From Erysipelotrichales bacterium (GTDB lineage Bacteria > Bacillota_I > Bacilli_A > Erysipelotrichales > Erysipelotrichaceae): a stretch of 43,135 bases of DNA. The DNA is taken from the NCBI GenBank assembly GCA_910576345.1, contig CAJTIT010000022.1:1-43135 (forward strand), read 5' to 3'. The position numbers and the translations under genes were made by a program. Below, piece by piece: positions 7,853-16,120 of this stretch; positions within the stretch are counted from its first letter, which is position 1, and each line of letters opens with the position of its first letter. The notes beneath the pieces were generated by a model, which saw nothing but the letters and a program-made list of their open reading frames with translations, was not told the DNA's origin and made no database searches.

Positions 7853-8746
7853 ATGAAAACATCAAAAAAATACTTGGCATTTGCCCTTATGAGTGTTCTA
7901 ATGCTGTCTGCGTTAGCGGGGTGCAGTAATAAGAACGAGGGCGATTCAGCCAAATTTGACACAGCAAGAGAGATCAATGTACTTACCCGCGAAGATGGCT
8001 CGGGGACACGCGGCGCGTTCATAGAGCTGTTTGGAATCGAGCAGAAAAATGAAGCGGGAGAAAAAATCGACTATACAGCAGACACCGCCGCCGTTACAAA
8101 TTCTACGTCTGTTATGATGACAACGGTTGCCGAAGATTTATACTCTATCGGATATATTTCTCTTGGCTCCATGAATGATACTGTAAAGGCGATTCAGATC
8201 GACGGCTGCGAAGCAACGATTGAAAATATCAAAAATGGTACATATAAGATTGCGCGTCCCTTTAACATTGCGACAAAGGACGGTTTAAGTGACACAGCGC
8301 AGGATTTTATCGACTTCATTATGAGTGCGGACGGTCAAGCAGTGATTGAAGAAAATGGATATATTTCTGTATCTGACGCGGGAAGTTACAGCGGGGAAAT
8401 GGATTCGGGCAAAATTATTGTAGCGGGTTCCAGCTCTGTCACCCCGGTTATGGAAAAACTCAAAGAAGCCTATCTTAAGAGAAATCCAGGCGTTACGATT
8501 GAGATACAGCAAAGTGATTCTTCTACTGGTATGTCTGACACAATAGACGGAACCTGCGATATAGGCATGGCTTCCCGTGAGCTGAAAGATTCCGAAATGG
8601 AAAAAGGACTGACCGCTACCGTAATTGCAATGGACGGTATTACAGTGATTGTTAATAATGACTGTCCCATAAATAACCTTACAAGTGAACAGGTAAAAGA
8701 TATTTTTATGGGTAATGCGGTTCGTTGGAGTGAAATATCACAGTAG
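7853..8746 (+). CDS. pstS: Phosphate-binding lipoprotein PstS
   Basis: This 297-residue substrate-binding lipoprotein of the Pst ABC transporter captures phosphate outside the membrane. The signal peptide ends in the lipobox LAGC with Cys24. Phosphate-site motifs are clear: TREDGSGTRGAF (near residue 45) and AGSSSVTPVMEKL (near residue 190). The lobe order is reversed compared with E. coli PstS: the DGSGTRGAF segment comes first and the GSSSVTP segment second. I recall this permuted order from other clostridial PstS proteins. A good AAAGGAG precedes the ATG, and expression should follow phosphate limitation through the PhoP-like boxes upstream. It ends in TAG. Confidence 0.92.
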   Translation: MKTSKKYLAFALMSVLMLSALAGCSNKNEGDSAKFDTAREINVLTREDGSGTRGAFIELFGIEQKNEAGEKIDYTADTAAVTNSTSVMMTTVAEDLYSIGYISLGSMNDTVKAIQIDGCEATIENIKNGTYKIARPFNIATKDGLSDTAQDFIDFIMSADGQAVIEENGYISVSDAGSYSGEMDSGKIIVAGSSSVTPVMEKLKEAYLKRNPGVTIEIQQSDSSTGMSDTIDGTCDIGMASRELKDSEMEKGLTATVIAMDGITVIVNNDCPINNLTSEQVKDIFMGNAVRWSEISQ

Positions 8747-8754
8747 GATTTTAA

Positions 8755-8786
8755 GGGGCTGCGGTAAGAAAGCCGCTGCCCCTTTT
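8755..8786 (+). terminator. Intercistronic attenuator between pstS and pstC
   Basis: GGGGCTGCGG (8755-8764) pairs with CCGCTGCCCC (8773-8782) with one T-T mismatch, followed by TTTT. Such a partial terminator keeps the binding protein in excess over the membrane parts. Confidence 0.7.
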
Positions 8787-8803
8787 CAATAAGGAGCATG
8801 ATT

Positions 8804-9652
8804 ATGAAGAATATAAAAGAAAAAGTGATGAAACTGCTTTTTTTCTTGACAGCCCTTGTTTCCATAGCAGCGGTAATTCTAATCTGCATATTCCTGTTTG
8901 CAAGCGGTATCCCTGCAATAAAAGAAATAGGCGTTTTCAAATTTTTGCTGGGTACAAGCTGGAAACCCGCAAATAATCTCTATGGGATTCTCCCTATGAT
9001 CGTCGGCTCTTTCTATGTAACTGCCGGAGCATTGATTATTGGCGTACCGATTGGAATATTGACAGCGGTATTCATGGCAAGATTTGCTCCGAGAAGTATC
9101 TATACGCCTTTGAAAGCTGCTGTTAATCTAATGGCGGGGATTCCGTCGGTTGTGTACGGTTTTTTTGGATTGGTAGTCTTAGTGCCTTTTATTCGGGAAG
9201 CCTTTGGCGGGCGCGGTATGAGTGTACTTACTGCTTCTGTCCTGCTGGGGCTGATGATTTTACCTACCATTATCAGCGTTTCGGAAACTTCAATCCGGGC
9301 TGTCCCGGAAAGTTACTATGAGGGAGGGCTTGCTCTTGGAGCTTCCCATGAAAGAAGTGTATTTTTTACGGTTCTTCCCGCAGCAAAGAGCGGTATTTTT
9401 GCAGGGGTTGTATTAGGGATTGGGCGGGCAGTCGGTGAAACAATGGCGGTTATGATGGTTGCCGGAAATCAACCGGTTATCCCGGACAGTATGCTTTCCG
9501 GTGTTCGGACACTGACCACAAACATTGTAATGGAAATGGGATATTCTACGGATTTACACCGTGAAGCGTTAATTGGTACGGCTGTTGTCCTGTTTGTTTT
9601 CATTCTCATTATCAATCTGTCCCTCTCCCTGTTCAAAAGGAGGGTGAAATAA
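8804..9652 (+). CDS. pstC: Phosphate ABC transporter permease PstC
   Basis: The 282-residue membrane protein has six predicted hydrophobic segments. The first is near residues 12-38, and the central block includes MAGIPSVVYGFFGLVVLVPF and the coupling-loop region SIRAVPESYYEGGLALGASH. It forms the transmembrane channel with PstA. ATG 8804 is preferred over 8798 because AAGGAG (8791-8796) touches the earlier ATG but is well spaced from the later one. The stop lies directly before the pstA ATG. Nothing in the sequence suggests damage. Confidence 0.92.
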   Translation: MKNIKEKVMKLLFFLTALVSIAAVILICIFLFASGIPAIKEIGVFKFLLGTSWKPANNLYGILPMIVGSFYVTAGALIIGVPIGILTAVFMARFAPRSIYTPLKAAVNLMAGIPSVVYGFFGLVVLVPFIREAFGGRGMSVLTASVLLGLMILPTIISVSETSIRAVPESYYEGGLALGASHERSVFFTVLPAAKSGIFAGVVLGIGRAVGETMAVMMVAGNQPVIPDSMLSGVRTLTTNIVMEMGYSTDLHREALIGTAVVLFVFILIINLSLSLFKRRVK

Positions 9653-10519
9653 ATGGTTGGAAAATTGAAACGGAAATGGTGCGCATACAGACGCGACCCT
9701 AAATCTTTTGTTCTCTTTCTTTCTGTATGCCTTGCAGCATTGATTACAATGCTTGCGCTTATTTTTATTATTGCATACATATTGATAAAAGGGATTCCAA
9801 ATTTAACGCTGGATTTATTTGACAGCAAATATACAACAGAAAATGTGTCCCTGCTTCCGGCACTTATCAATACACTGTTCATTATGCTGCTTTCCCTGCT
9901 GTTTGCGGTTCCCGTAGGAATTGGTGCTGCAATTTATCTGACAGAATACGCAAGACGGGGAAATAAGCTGGTTCATATCGTAGGTATTACCGCTGAAACA
10001 TTGTCCGGGATTCCGTCAATCGTTTATGGGCTGTTCGGTTCCCTTTTCTTCGTGAAATATCTTGGGCTGGGGTTGTCTTTGCTGTCCGGGGCTTTGACAT
10101 TAAGCATTATGATTTTGCCGCTTATTATGCGGACAACAGAAGAAGCCTTGCGAAGCGTTCCCGACAGTTACCGCGAGGGCAGCTTCGGGCTTGGAGCCGG
10201 AAAGCTACGAACCGTATTCTCTATTGTCCTGCCCTGCGCCGTTCCGGGTATCTTGTCCGGCGTTATTCTTGGAATCGGGCGTATCGTCGGGGAATCGGCG
10301 GCACTGATCTTTACTTCCGGAACCGTTGCAGAAATAGCAACAAGTATTTTTTCGTCGGCAAGAACTTTATCCGTCCATATGTATTCTATTTCGGGTGAGG
10401 GACTGTATATCAAGCAGACTTACGCAACTGCGGTTGTATTATTGGTTGTTGTCATTCTGATAAATGCACTTTCTGGGTTTGTGGCAAAAAAGATAGGAGG
10501 TAAAAACACAGATGGATAA
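9653..10519 (+). CDS. pstA: Phosphate ABC transporter permease PstA
   Basis: The 288-residue permease is the partner of PstC. A first membrane segment at residues 20-45 is followed by the conserved [17 protein letters not shown] and the [25 protein letters not shown] coupling region that contacts the ATPase. It starts immediately after the pstC stop with an AGGAGG-like site inside the pstC end (AAAAGGAGGG). It overlaps pstB by eight bases, so the two are coupled. Its length fits the family. Confidence 0.92.
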   Translation: MVGKLKRKWCAYRRDPKSFVLFLSVCLAALITMLALIFIIAYILIKGIPNLTLDLFDSKYTTENVSLLPALINTLFIMLLSLLFAVPVGIGAAIYLTEYARRGNKLVHIVGITAETLSGIPSIVYGLFGSLFFVKYLGLGLSLLSGALTLSIMILPLIMRTTEEALRSVPDSYREGSFGLGAGKLRTVFSIVLPCAVPGILSGVILGIGRIVGESAALIFTSGTVAEIATSIFSSARTLSVHMYSISGEGLYIKQTYATAVVLLVVVILINALSGFVAKKIGGKNTDG

Positions 10520-11261
10520 AATCGTGGTTGAGGATTTGGATTTATTCTACGGAAACTTTCAAGCCTTGAAAAAAATAAATGTGGCGTTTAAGGAACACGA
10601 AATTACCGCGCTGATCGGACCGTCGGGCTGCGGTAAATCGACATTATTAAAAACATTGAACCGAATGAATGACTTGGTGGAGGGCTGCCACATCAAAGGG
10701 ACTATCCGTTTAGACGGTGAAGATATTTATGGAAATATGGATATTAACCTACTGCGTAAACGTGTGGGAATGGTATTTCAAAAACCGAATCCGTTCCCTA
10801 TGAGCATTTATGACAATGTTGCCTTTGGAGCAAGGACGCATGGTATCCGTTCTAAAGCTGCGCTGGACGAAATTGTAGAGCGTTCCTTAAAAGGGGCGGC
10901 AATTTGGGACGAGGTAAAAGACAGGCTGAAAAAATCTGCGCTTGGTATGTCGGGCGGTCAACAGCAGCGTCTTTGCATTGCCCGCGCTTTGGCAGTGGAG
11001 CCGGAAGTTTTGTTGATGGACGAACCGACCAGCGCACTTGACCCTATTTCTACGGCAAAGGTAGAGGAACTTGCCGCAGAATTAAAAAAGGACTATACCA
11101 TTGTCATTGTGACACATAATATGCAGCAAGCACTCCGAATTTCCGACAGGACAGCGTTTTTCCTGCTTGGGGAAATGGTGGAGTTTGGAGAAACAGAAAA
11201 ATTATTCTCCATGCCGCAGGACAAGCGGACAGAGGATTATATTACGGGGAGGTTTGGATAA
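10512..11261 (+). CDS. pstB: Phosphate ABC transporter ATPase PstB
   Basis: The 249-residue ATPase has the Walker [10 protein letters not shown] (residues 36-44), a Q-loop in VFQKPNPFP typical of PstB, the signature [15 protein letters not shown], the Walker [12 protein letters not shown] and the switch His in VTHNMQQA. It powers phosphate import through PstCA and, with PhoU, signals phosphate status to PhoR. The start overlaps the pstA end and the stop overlaps the phoU ATG (TAATG-type), so translation is tightly coupled. All catalytic motifs are present. Confidence 0.95.
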   Translation: MDKIVVEDLDLFYGNFQALKKINVAFKEHEITALIGPSGCGKSTLLKTLNRMNDLVEGCHIKGTIRLDGEDIYGNMDINLLRKRVGMVFQKPNPFPMSIYDNVAFGARTHGIRSKAALDEIVERSLKGAAIWDEVKDRLKKSALGMSGGQQQRLCIARALAVEPEVLLMDEPTSALDPISTAKVEELAAELKKDYTIVIVTHNMQQALRISDRTAFFLLGEMVEFGETEKLFSMPQDKRTEDYITGRFG

Positions 11262-11902
11262 TGCGCCTAAAATTTGATGAACAGTTAGATTTATTAAATA
11301 AAGAGTTGATTACAATGGGGGCTTTTTGTGAAAATGCGATTGCTATGTCCGCAAAAGCTCTGACAGAGGGGAATCCCGCGCTTGCAAAGGCTGTTCCCGA
11401 TCTCTCTGTTCAGATAGACCACAAGGAGCGCGAAATTGAAACTATGTGTCTAAAGCTACTCTTACAGCAGCAGCCCGTGGCAAAAGATTTGAGGGTTGTA
11501 TCGTCCGCGCTGAAAATGGTGACAGATATGGCAAGAATCGGAGATCAATCCGCAGACATAGCGGAAATTATCACATTAGCCAATATCCACGCCACCGACG
11601 ACACACAAGTTATCCATGATATGTCGATTGCTGTCATTAAAATGGTAACGGACAGTATTGACGCTTTTGTGAAAAAGGATATGCAGATGGCGAAAGCCGT
11701 GATAGATTATGATGATGTGGTGGATTCCTTTTTCGATAAGGTGAAGAAAATGCTGATTGAACTTTTCAGCAAGCCCGAAACAGACGGTGAGTATGCCATA
11801 GACCTGTTAATGATTGCAAAATATTTTGAACGTATCGGAGATCATGGGGTCAATATTGCAAAATGGGTTCTGTTCTCAATCACAGGGAACAAAGAGGGGT
11901 GA
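11261..11902 (+). CDS. phoU: Phosphate regulator PhoU
   Basis: The 213-residue all-helical protein consists of two three-helix repeats with the family metal-site patterns: KEREIETMCLKLLLQQQPVAKDLR in the first half with DMARIGDQSADIAE, and AKYFERIGDHGVNIAKW in the second. PhoU links the Pst transporter to the PhoR kinase and keeps the system quiet when phosphate is plentiful. It begins at the pstB stop. It is followed by a short gap and then phoP, so the sensor arm sits in the same cassette. Confidence 0.93.
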   Translation: MRLKFDEQLDLLNKELITMGAFCENAIAMSAKALTEGNPALAKAVPDLSVQIDHKEREIETMCLKLLLQQQPVAKDLRVVSSALKMVTDMARIGDQSADIAEIITLANIHATDDTQVIHDMSIAVIKMVTDSIDAFVKKDMQMAKAVIDYDDVVDSFFDKVKKMLIELFSKPETDGEYAIDLLMIAKYFERIGDHGVNIAKWVLFSITGNKEG

Positions 11903-11986
11903 ACATACCGCCATTGATGAAATATAGGTAATTATGGTATGATTGAGTTTGGAATATTGCCACAGGAAAGAAAGGAGCAGATTTAC

Positions 11987-12661
11987 ATGATTTATTGTGT
12001 TGAGGACGACAGCTCTATCCGTGATCTGATGATATACACATTAAATTCTGCCGGATTTGAAGCAAAAGGTTTTGATGGCGCGGACACCCTTTTTGACGCT
12101 TTGCAGACAGAAAAACCCCAGCTTATTATGCTTGATATAATGCTTCCTGGCGAAGATGGCATTTCCATATTGAAAAAGCTGCGTATGCAGGGGACGACAG
12201 AGGATATTCCTGTTATTATGGCGACAGCCAAAGGAACCGAATACGACAAAGTAACCGGGCTTGATTTGGGAGCTGATGATTACCTTGCAAAGCCGTTTGG
12301 CATGATGGAAATGATTTCCCGTGTGAAAGCGGTATTGCGCCGTACAAGTCCGAAAGAAGAAACTAAAAAGCTAAAAATTGGTAATTTAGAATTGAATTTG
12401 GAAACATATATTGTACTTGTAAACAACGAACGGGTTCAGTTGACACTGAAAGAACATAAGCTGCTCCATACTTTTATGGAAAACCCCAGACGGGTGTTTA
12501 CACGCGATCAGCTTCTTGAAATGATATGGGGCATTGACTACATAGGAGAAACCCGAACTGTAGATGTTCACATTGGAACACTCCGAACAAAATTAGGCGA
12601 ATGTGGGAGCTATATTGAAACGGTACGGGGAGTTGGGTATCGAATGGAGGGGGAAGTATGA
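11987..12661 (+). CDS. phoP: Response regulator PhoP (OmpR family)
   Basis: The 224-residue regulator has a receiver domain with the acidic pair VEDDSS, phospho-acceptor Asp near residue 50 in MLDIMLPGEDG, and Lys in YLAKPFG. Its winged-helix output domain carries LTLKEHKLL, RDQLLEMIWG and TVDVHIGTLRTKLG. ATG 11987 is chosen because AAAGGAG (11971-11977) precedes it; an in-frame ATG at 11939 would add 16 unlikely residues. It should bind the paired TTTACA boxes before pstS and, perhaps, those after phoR. The stop overlaps the phoR ATG (ATGA). Confidence 0.92.
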   Translation: MIYCVEDDSSIRDLMIYTLNSAGFEAKGFDGADTLFDALQTEKPQLIMLDIMLPGEDGISILKKLRMQGTTEDIPVIMATAKGTEYDKVTGLDLGADDYLAKPFGMMEMISRVKAVLRRTSPKEETKKLKIGNLELNLETYIVLVNNERVQLTLKEHKLLHTFMENPRRVFTRDQLLEMIWGIDYIGETRTVDVHIGTLRTKLGECGSYIETVRGVGYRMEGEV

Positions 12662-14313
12662 CGAAACGAATTTTTCGTTCAATCTGCCTTGTCGCATTGA
12701 CTGTTTTTCTTGCGTCTGTTGTCCTGTTCATGGGTGTTCTGTATGAATACTTTTCAAATGTTGAACAGACACAGCTAAAAATGCAGACAACCCTTGCCGC
12801 ACAGGGCGTTACAAATGAGGGCATTGATTATTTCCATGATTTGAAAGTGAAAAATTATCGTATATCATGGATTGATACAGAGGGAAATGTTATTTTTGAT
12901 AGTGCGTCTGATACTGCGGAAATGGGAAATCATTTAGAGCGGGAAGAAGTGCGGGAAGCCCTTTCTTCGGGCTATGGTGAAAGTAAACGGTATTCTGCTA
13001 CTTTGATGGAGCGTTCGTTTTATTCCGCGCAGAAACTTGATGATGGCACTGTATTACGGCTTTCCATATCTCAAAATTCTATTTTGACGCTCCTTTTAGG
13101 TACGACACAGCCGATTTGCATTATATTTGTGATCGCGCTGATTCTTTCCATTGTTTTAGCTATTCAAGTTTCAAAAAAAATAGTAAAGCCATTAAATGAA
13201 ATTGATCTTGATAATCCGTTGTCAAATGAGGGCAATGATGAGCTTTCCCCTTTTTTACGGCGTATTGACAGCCAGCAAAGACAGCTACGGGGGCAGAAAG
13301 CCGAGCTTCTCCAAAAAGAGAATGAATTAAATACGATTATCGGCAGCATGAATGAGGGCATGATTCTCCTAAATCAAAAAGGGAAAATTATCAGTATAAA
13401 CCCTGCGGCAAGAAAACTGTTGGACGCTGGCACAGACTGTATCGGTTCTGATATGCTGTCCTTATGCCGTAATCTTGAATTGCAGGAAATCCTTACGAAA
13501 GCCTTGCACGGAGAACGGGGCGAAAACATTATCTGGCTACATGGAGAAAGCTATCAAATTGACGCTAACCCGATCACTTCTGAAAACATTGTGAAAGGAG
13601 CCGCGCTTTTCTTTTTCAATGTGACAGAAAAAGAAAAAGCGGAACAGATACGGCGCGAATTTACCGCTAATGTGTCCCATGAATTAAAAACCCCGCTTCA
13701 CTCCATTTCCGGGTATGCGGAGCTTTTGAAAAACGATATGGTAAAGGAGAATGATAAAATACCCTTTGCCGGAAAGATTTATGATGAAGCCGGACGAATG
13801 ATACGGCTTGTGGAGGACATTATCAGTCTTTCGCACCTTGACGAAGGTGCGGACGATATGCAGAGAGAAAATATCGACCTATACACATTGGCAGAAAAGG
13901 CGGTACAGAGCTTAGAGCCACAGGCAGATACCGTATGTGTTGCATTGGAGCTTTCCGGCGTTCCGGCTCCCCTTAACGGCATACCACAGCTTTTATACAG
14001 TGTGATTTATAATCTTTGTGACAATGCGATTAAGTATAACCATGAAAACGGAAAAGTAATGGTGAACATACAGAATGAAAACGGCATGGTAGTTTTATCA
14101 GTGGAGGACACGGGGATAGGAATTGCACCCGAACATCAAGAGCGGATTTTTGAGCGTTTCTATCGTGTTGATAAGAGCCATTCTAAGGCAGTAGGGGGAA
14201 CCGGGCTTGGGCTTTCTATTGTGAAACACGCCGCTAAAATCCATAATGCTAAAGTTGATGTAAAAAGTCATGTCGGAAAAGGCACGACGGTTATTGTAAC
14301 ATTTCCAAAATGA
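12658..14313 (+). CDS. phoR: Sensor histidine kinase PhoR
   Basis: The 551-residue kinase has membrane segments near residues 8-30 and 145-168, an extracytoplasmic domain between them, and a HAMP-like linker. A PAS domain (about 220-325; MNEGMILLNQKGKIISINPAA) follows. The dimerisation helix carries phospho-acceptor His341 in SHELKTPLHSISGY, and the ATPase domain has N (NLCDNAIKYN), G1 (DTGIGIA), F (RIFERFYRVDK) and G2 (GTGLGLSIVK) boxes. It phosphorylates PhoP when phosphate is scarce, with Pst and PhoU feeding in. It overlaps phoP, is intact, and closes the cassette before a terminator. Confidence 0.93.
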   Translation: MTKRIFRSICLVALTVFLASVVLFMGVLYEYFSNVEQTQLKMQTTLAAQGVTNEGIDYFHDLKVKNYRISWIDTEGNVIFDSASDTAEMGNHLEREEVREALSSGYGESKRYSATLMERSFYSAQKLDDGTVLRLSISQNSILTLLLGTTQPICIIFVIALILSIVLAIQVSKKIVKPLNEIDLDNPLSNEGNDELSPFLRRIDSQQRQLRGQKAELLQKENELNTIIGSMNEGMILLNQKGKIISINPAARKLLDAGTDCIGSDMLSLCRNLELQEILTKALHGERGENIIWLHGESYQIDANPITSENIVKGAALFFFNVTEKEKAEQIRREFTANVSHELKTPLHSISGYAELLKNDMVKENDKIPFAGKIYDEAGRMIRLVEDIISLSHLDEGADDMQRENIDLYTLAEKAVQSLEPQADTVCVALELSGVPAPLNGIPQLLYSVIYNLCDNAIKYNHENGKVMVNIQNENGMVVLSVEDTGIGIAPEHQERIFERFYRVDKSHSKAVGGTGLGLSIVKHAAKIHNAKVDVKSHVGKGTTVIVTFPK

Positions 14314-14339
14314 AACATTAAATTGTATAACCATTTTTC

Positions 14340-14366
14340 AAAAAAGCTGCATACGGCAGCTTTTTT
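14340..14366 (+). terminator. Terminator of the pst-pho cassette
   Basis: GCTGC (14346-14350) pairs with GCAGC (14356-14360), flanked by A6 on the 5' side and T6 on the 3' side, 26 bases after phoR. Confidence 0.85.
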
Positions 14367-14368
14367 GT

Positions 14369-14421
14369 TTTACATGGATTTTACAATTTCAAGATATTGG
14401 ATTTGATGTTGACTTGATAAT
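14369..14421 (+). promoter_or_regulatory. Second copy of the PhoP-box promoter block
   Basis: TTTACA occurs at 14369-14374 and 14380-14385, again 11 bases apart, followed by GATATTGGATTTGAT identical to the pstS promoter. Over 41 bases 34 match 7751-7791. A GATAAT -10-like hexamer lies at 14416-14421. No phosphate gene follows; the next open frames are a 36-codon ORF and the sigma gene. Confidence 0.65.
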
Positions 14422-14623
14422 ATCTAAATAAAACAAAAGAAATGGAAATACCTGCTAATGCGGGAAAAGACAAAAACCGCTGACAGGTAGGATTTTTGCG
14501 TTCATTTTCAAGAATCAACATAATCGGTGGTTTTGAAAAATCAAAGCCGCCGTTTCTTTTTTATCTTCTCAAGGAATGACGCGGTTTCACTGTTAAAAGC
14601 GGCGGCTAAAGGAGGTAGCCGCC
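14422..14623. other. Noncoding stretch between cassette and sigma gene
   Basis: There is no convincing ORF. It holds repeated GCGGTTT/AAAACCGC-type words (for example near 14477, 14526 and 14580) that could fold, and ends in a very strong ribosome site AAAGGAGGTAGCC. If the second Pho-like promoter is active, this would be the 5' part of its transcript. Confidence 0.4.
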
Positions 14624-14734
14624 ATGAAGCACATACCGTATCGACAAAATCCGACGGTTATTGACATATCAAAAAAAGCCCGCCCACCGCCGGGGGAAAT
14701 TCTACCCACGAATATGAACTGTCTAATCAACTGA
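14624..14734 (+). CDS. Possible 36-codon ORF (may be frameshifted)
   Basis: ATG 14624 follows AAAGGAGGTAGCCGCC and gives 36 residues (MKHIPYRQNPTVIDIS... with a Pro-rich KARPPPG). If one base were added near 14709 the reading would pass into the next frame (EYELSNQLNTAYNSSAPV), which looks more protein-like than the present end. It may therefore be the head of a broken small gene. The ribosome site is the main support; the family is unknown. Confidence 0.35.
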   Translation: MKHIPYRQNPTVIDISKKARPPPGEILPTNMNCLIN

Positions 14735-14755
14735 ATACTGCTTACAATTCCTCTG

Positions 14756-14787
14756 CGCCCGTCTGCAACTTTGTAGACGGGCGTTTT
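14756..14787 (+). terminator. Terminator-like hairpin before the sigma gene
   Basis: CGCCCGTCT (14756-14764) pairs with AGACGGGCG (14775-14783), followed by TTTTG. The T run is short, so efficiency is uncertain. Confidence 0.5.
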
Positions 14788-14922
14788 GTGTTCCCCCGGC
14801 AAAATTTTTTCAAAAAGTTTGCAAAATCACCGCCTATTCGGGGGTGCGCGGTTTTGAGGGTTTATGAAAGGGGACATCAGAAAAAATCACCCGCTTTCGC
14901 GGCTGCGAAAGGAGGTGAGAAC

Positions 14923-15366
14923 ATGAATGAACCGAACCGTACCCAATGGCAAATCCGTTGTGCTTTTAATGGCTTTTGCAAACAGGCATTGAAGCGCGAA
15001 GCAATGAACGCCCACAGGGACACAAAGCGGCAGCAGTCAAGGGAAGTAACATTCTCCGATCTGTCACCACTGGAAGAAAGCCAGCTTGTTACCTACGACA
15101 GATATTTTGCAGATGATGAAGCTGAACAGTCTTTCATTATTGCGGGAAAAGAGATAACCGCAAAGCTGCTTGCCGAAGCCCTGCGGAGCTTGCCGGAAGA
15201 AAAGCGCGAAACTATCCTGCTGTATTATTTCTTCGATATGAGCGAAACCAAGATTTCAAGGCTCTGCAACATTCCGAGGACAACAGTGAAGTATCGCCGC
15301 AACAGCTCTTTTGAGCTACTAAAACGCTATTTGGAGGAACGCGCCTATGACTGCACAGACTGGTAA
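14923..15366 (+). CDS. Sigma-70 family factor of conjugative element (Tn916 orf7-like)
   Basis: From ATG 14923, which follows AAAGGAGGTGAG, the product is 147 residues. The second half is a sigma region 4: LLAEALRSLPEEKRETILLYYFFDMSETKISRLCNIPRTTVKYRRNSS. The N-terminus (NGFCKQALKREAMNA) matches the style of the small sigma-like ORF7 regulators in Tn916-family elements, which help switch on excision and transfer genes. A longer in-frame start at 14788 would run across the hairpin and is rejected. It overlaps the next gene by 20 bases. It is intact, but its natural targets xis and int are damaged or absent here. Confidence 0.8.
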   Translation: MNEPNRTQWQIRCAFNGFCKQALKREAMNAHRDTKRQQSREVTFSDLSPLEESQLVTYDRYFADDEAEQSFIIAGKEITAKLLAEALRSLPEEKRETILLYYFFDMSETKISRLCNIPRTTVKYRRNSSFELLKRYLEERAYDCTDW

Positions 15367-15598
15367 CAATGAAAATGCCGAACGCGGCTTGTTACCCTAC
15401 CCGGTAATCATAGCCGCAACAAAGGGCGACCCGGAAGCTATGGCGATTGTCGTCAAGCACTACGAAAGCTACATAACGTCCCTGTCTATGCGCAAGCTCT
15501 ACGACGAGCGGGGAAATGTATATTGGGGCATAGACGAGGACATACGCGACCGTTTACGGTCACGGCTTATGCGGACTGTCCTTTCATTCGAGGTTTAA
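15347..15598 (+). CDS. Conjugative-transposon HTH protein (Tn916 orf8-like)
   Basis: The 83-residue protein has the pattern LLPYPVIIAATKGDPEAMAIVVKHYESYI of the conjugative-transposon helix-turn-helix family, then an acidic-basic tail ending RLMRTVLSFEV. In Tn916-type elements this protein follows orf7 and works with it in control of excision and transfer. It starts inside the end of the sigma gene (20-base overlap). A GC-rich noncoding stretch follows and then the excisionase stub, the normal order except for the missing integrase. The frame is intact. Confidence 0.78.
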   Translation: MTAQTGNNENAERGLLPYPVIIAATKGDPEAMAIVVKHYESYITSLSMRKLYDERGNVYWGIDEDIRDRLRSRLMRTVLSFEV

Positions 15599-16042
15599 GC
15601 TGATTTAGGACAGGCAGCGTCCCCCTTTCCGCTGCCCGCCCCCCAGCAGAACCTTTCCAGCACCTTTACAAAGAAAGCGGCGCAAGATAACGGCGGCGCA
15701 GCATAGGGCAGATCGGATACGTCCCTTTTGCGCCGAGCCATACGGCGGGTGCGCCATGACACTATCCCGGCGGGGTTTTCTTTTCCCTGCCGGGACAGCC
15801 GAGCGACCGACACCGAGCCGGGGAGCAAGTTTAGCAGCTTGCGGGCGACGAAAGCGCAGAATATATAATGATACTCCCTTACCGCCTCAGTCCGAGCGTT
15901 CAAAGCGTCGCAGGCAATGGGTAGGGCTGCATGAGAACCATGCAGGGGTGAAACTCCCGTGAGGTTACGCTATTAACCGTCCGATCACAGCCCCTTTTTC
16001 ACCATTAACCATTTACCCATTTTTGAAAGGGGGATTTATAGA
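15599..16042. other. GC-rich noncoding segment with hairpins
   Basis: The 444 bases between the orf8-like gene and the excisionase stub are clearly richer in G and C than their surroundings and show no gene I trust. CTGCATG/CATGCAG (15928-15934, 15938-15944 or nearly so) forms a short hairpin. The motif at 15941-15970 is shared with 221-250. AAAGGGGGA near 16026 is the ribosome site for the excisionase start. Confidence 0.45.
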
Positions 16043-16120
16043 ATGAGCAATGCTGATGTGCCTATTTGGGAAAAGTACACGCTTACCATTGAGGAAGCGT
16101 CAAAATATCCCCATATCTAA
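16043..16120 (+). pseudogene. xis: Excisionase (xis) stub
   Basis: Only 25 codons remain: [22 protein letters not shown] then PHI and stop. Tn916 Xis begins with the same plan ([21 protein letters not shown]) and goes on to about 67 residues with the DNA-binding part, which is missing. The start and its ribosome site are preserved. The integrase gene that should follow is absent, so the right end of the element is deleted just beyond here. Confidence 0.8.

Noticed and set aside
746-8746. Wholesale reassignment of TAG to an amino acid in the element
   Set aside because: Nearby genes of the same region end normally at TAG (4512, 7212 and pstS at 8744), so TAG is still used as a stop.
14788-14922. 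Longer N-terminus for the sigma-like protein
   Set aside because: It would cross a terminator-like hairpin, and a strong AAAGGAGGTGAG precedes ATG 14923.
15595-15962. Open frames of 100 and 68 codons in the GC-rich stretch
   Set aside because: They lack ribosome sites and recognisable motifs; high GC makes chance open frames common.
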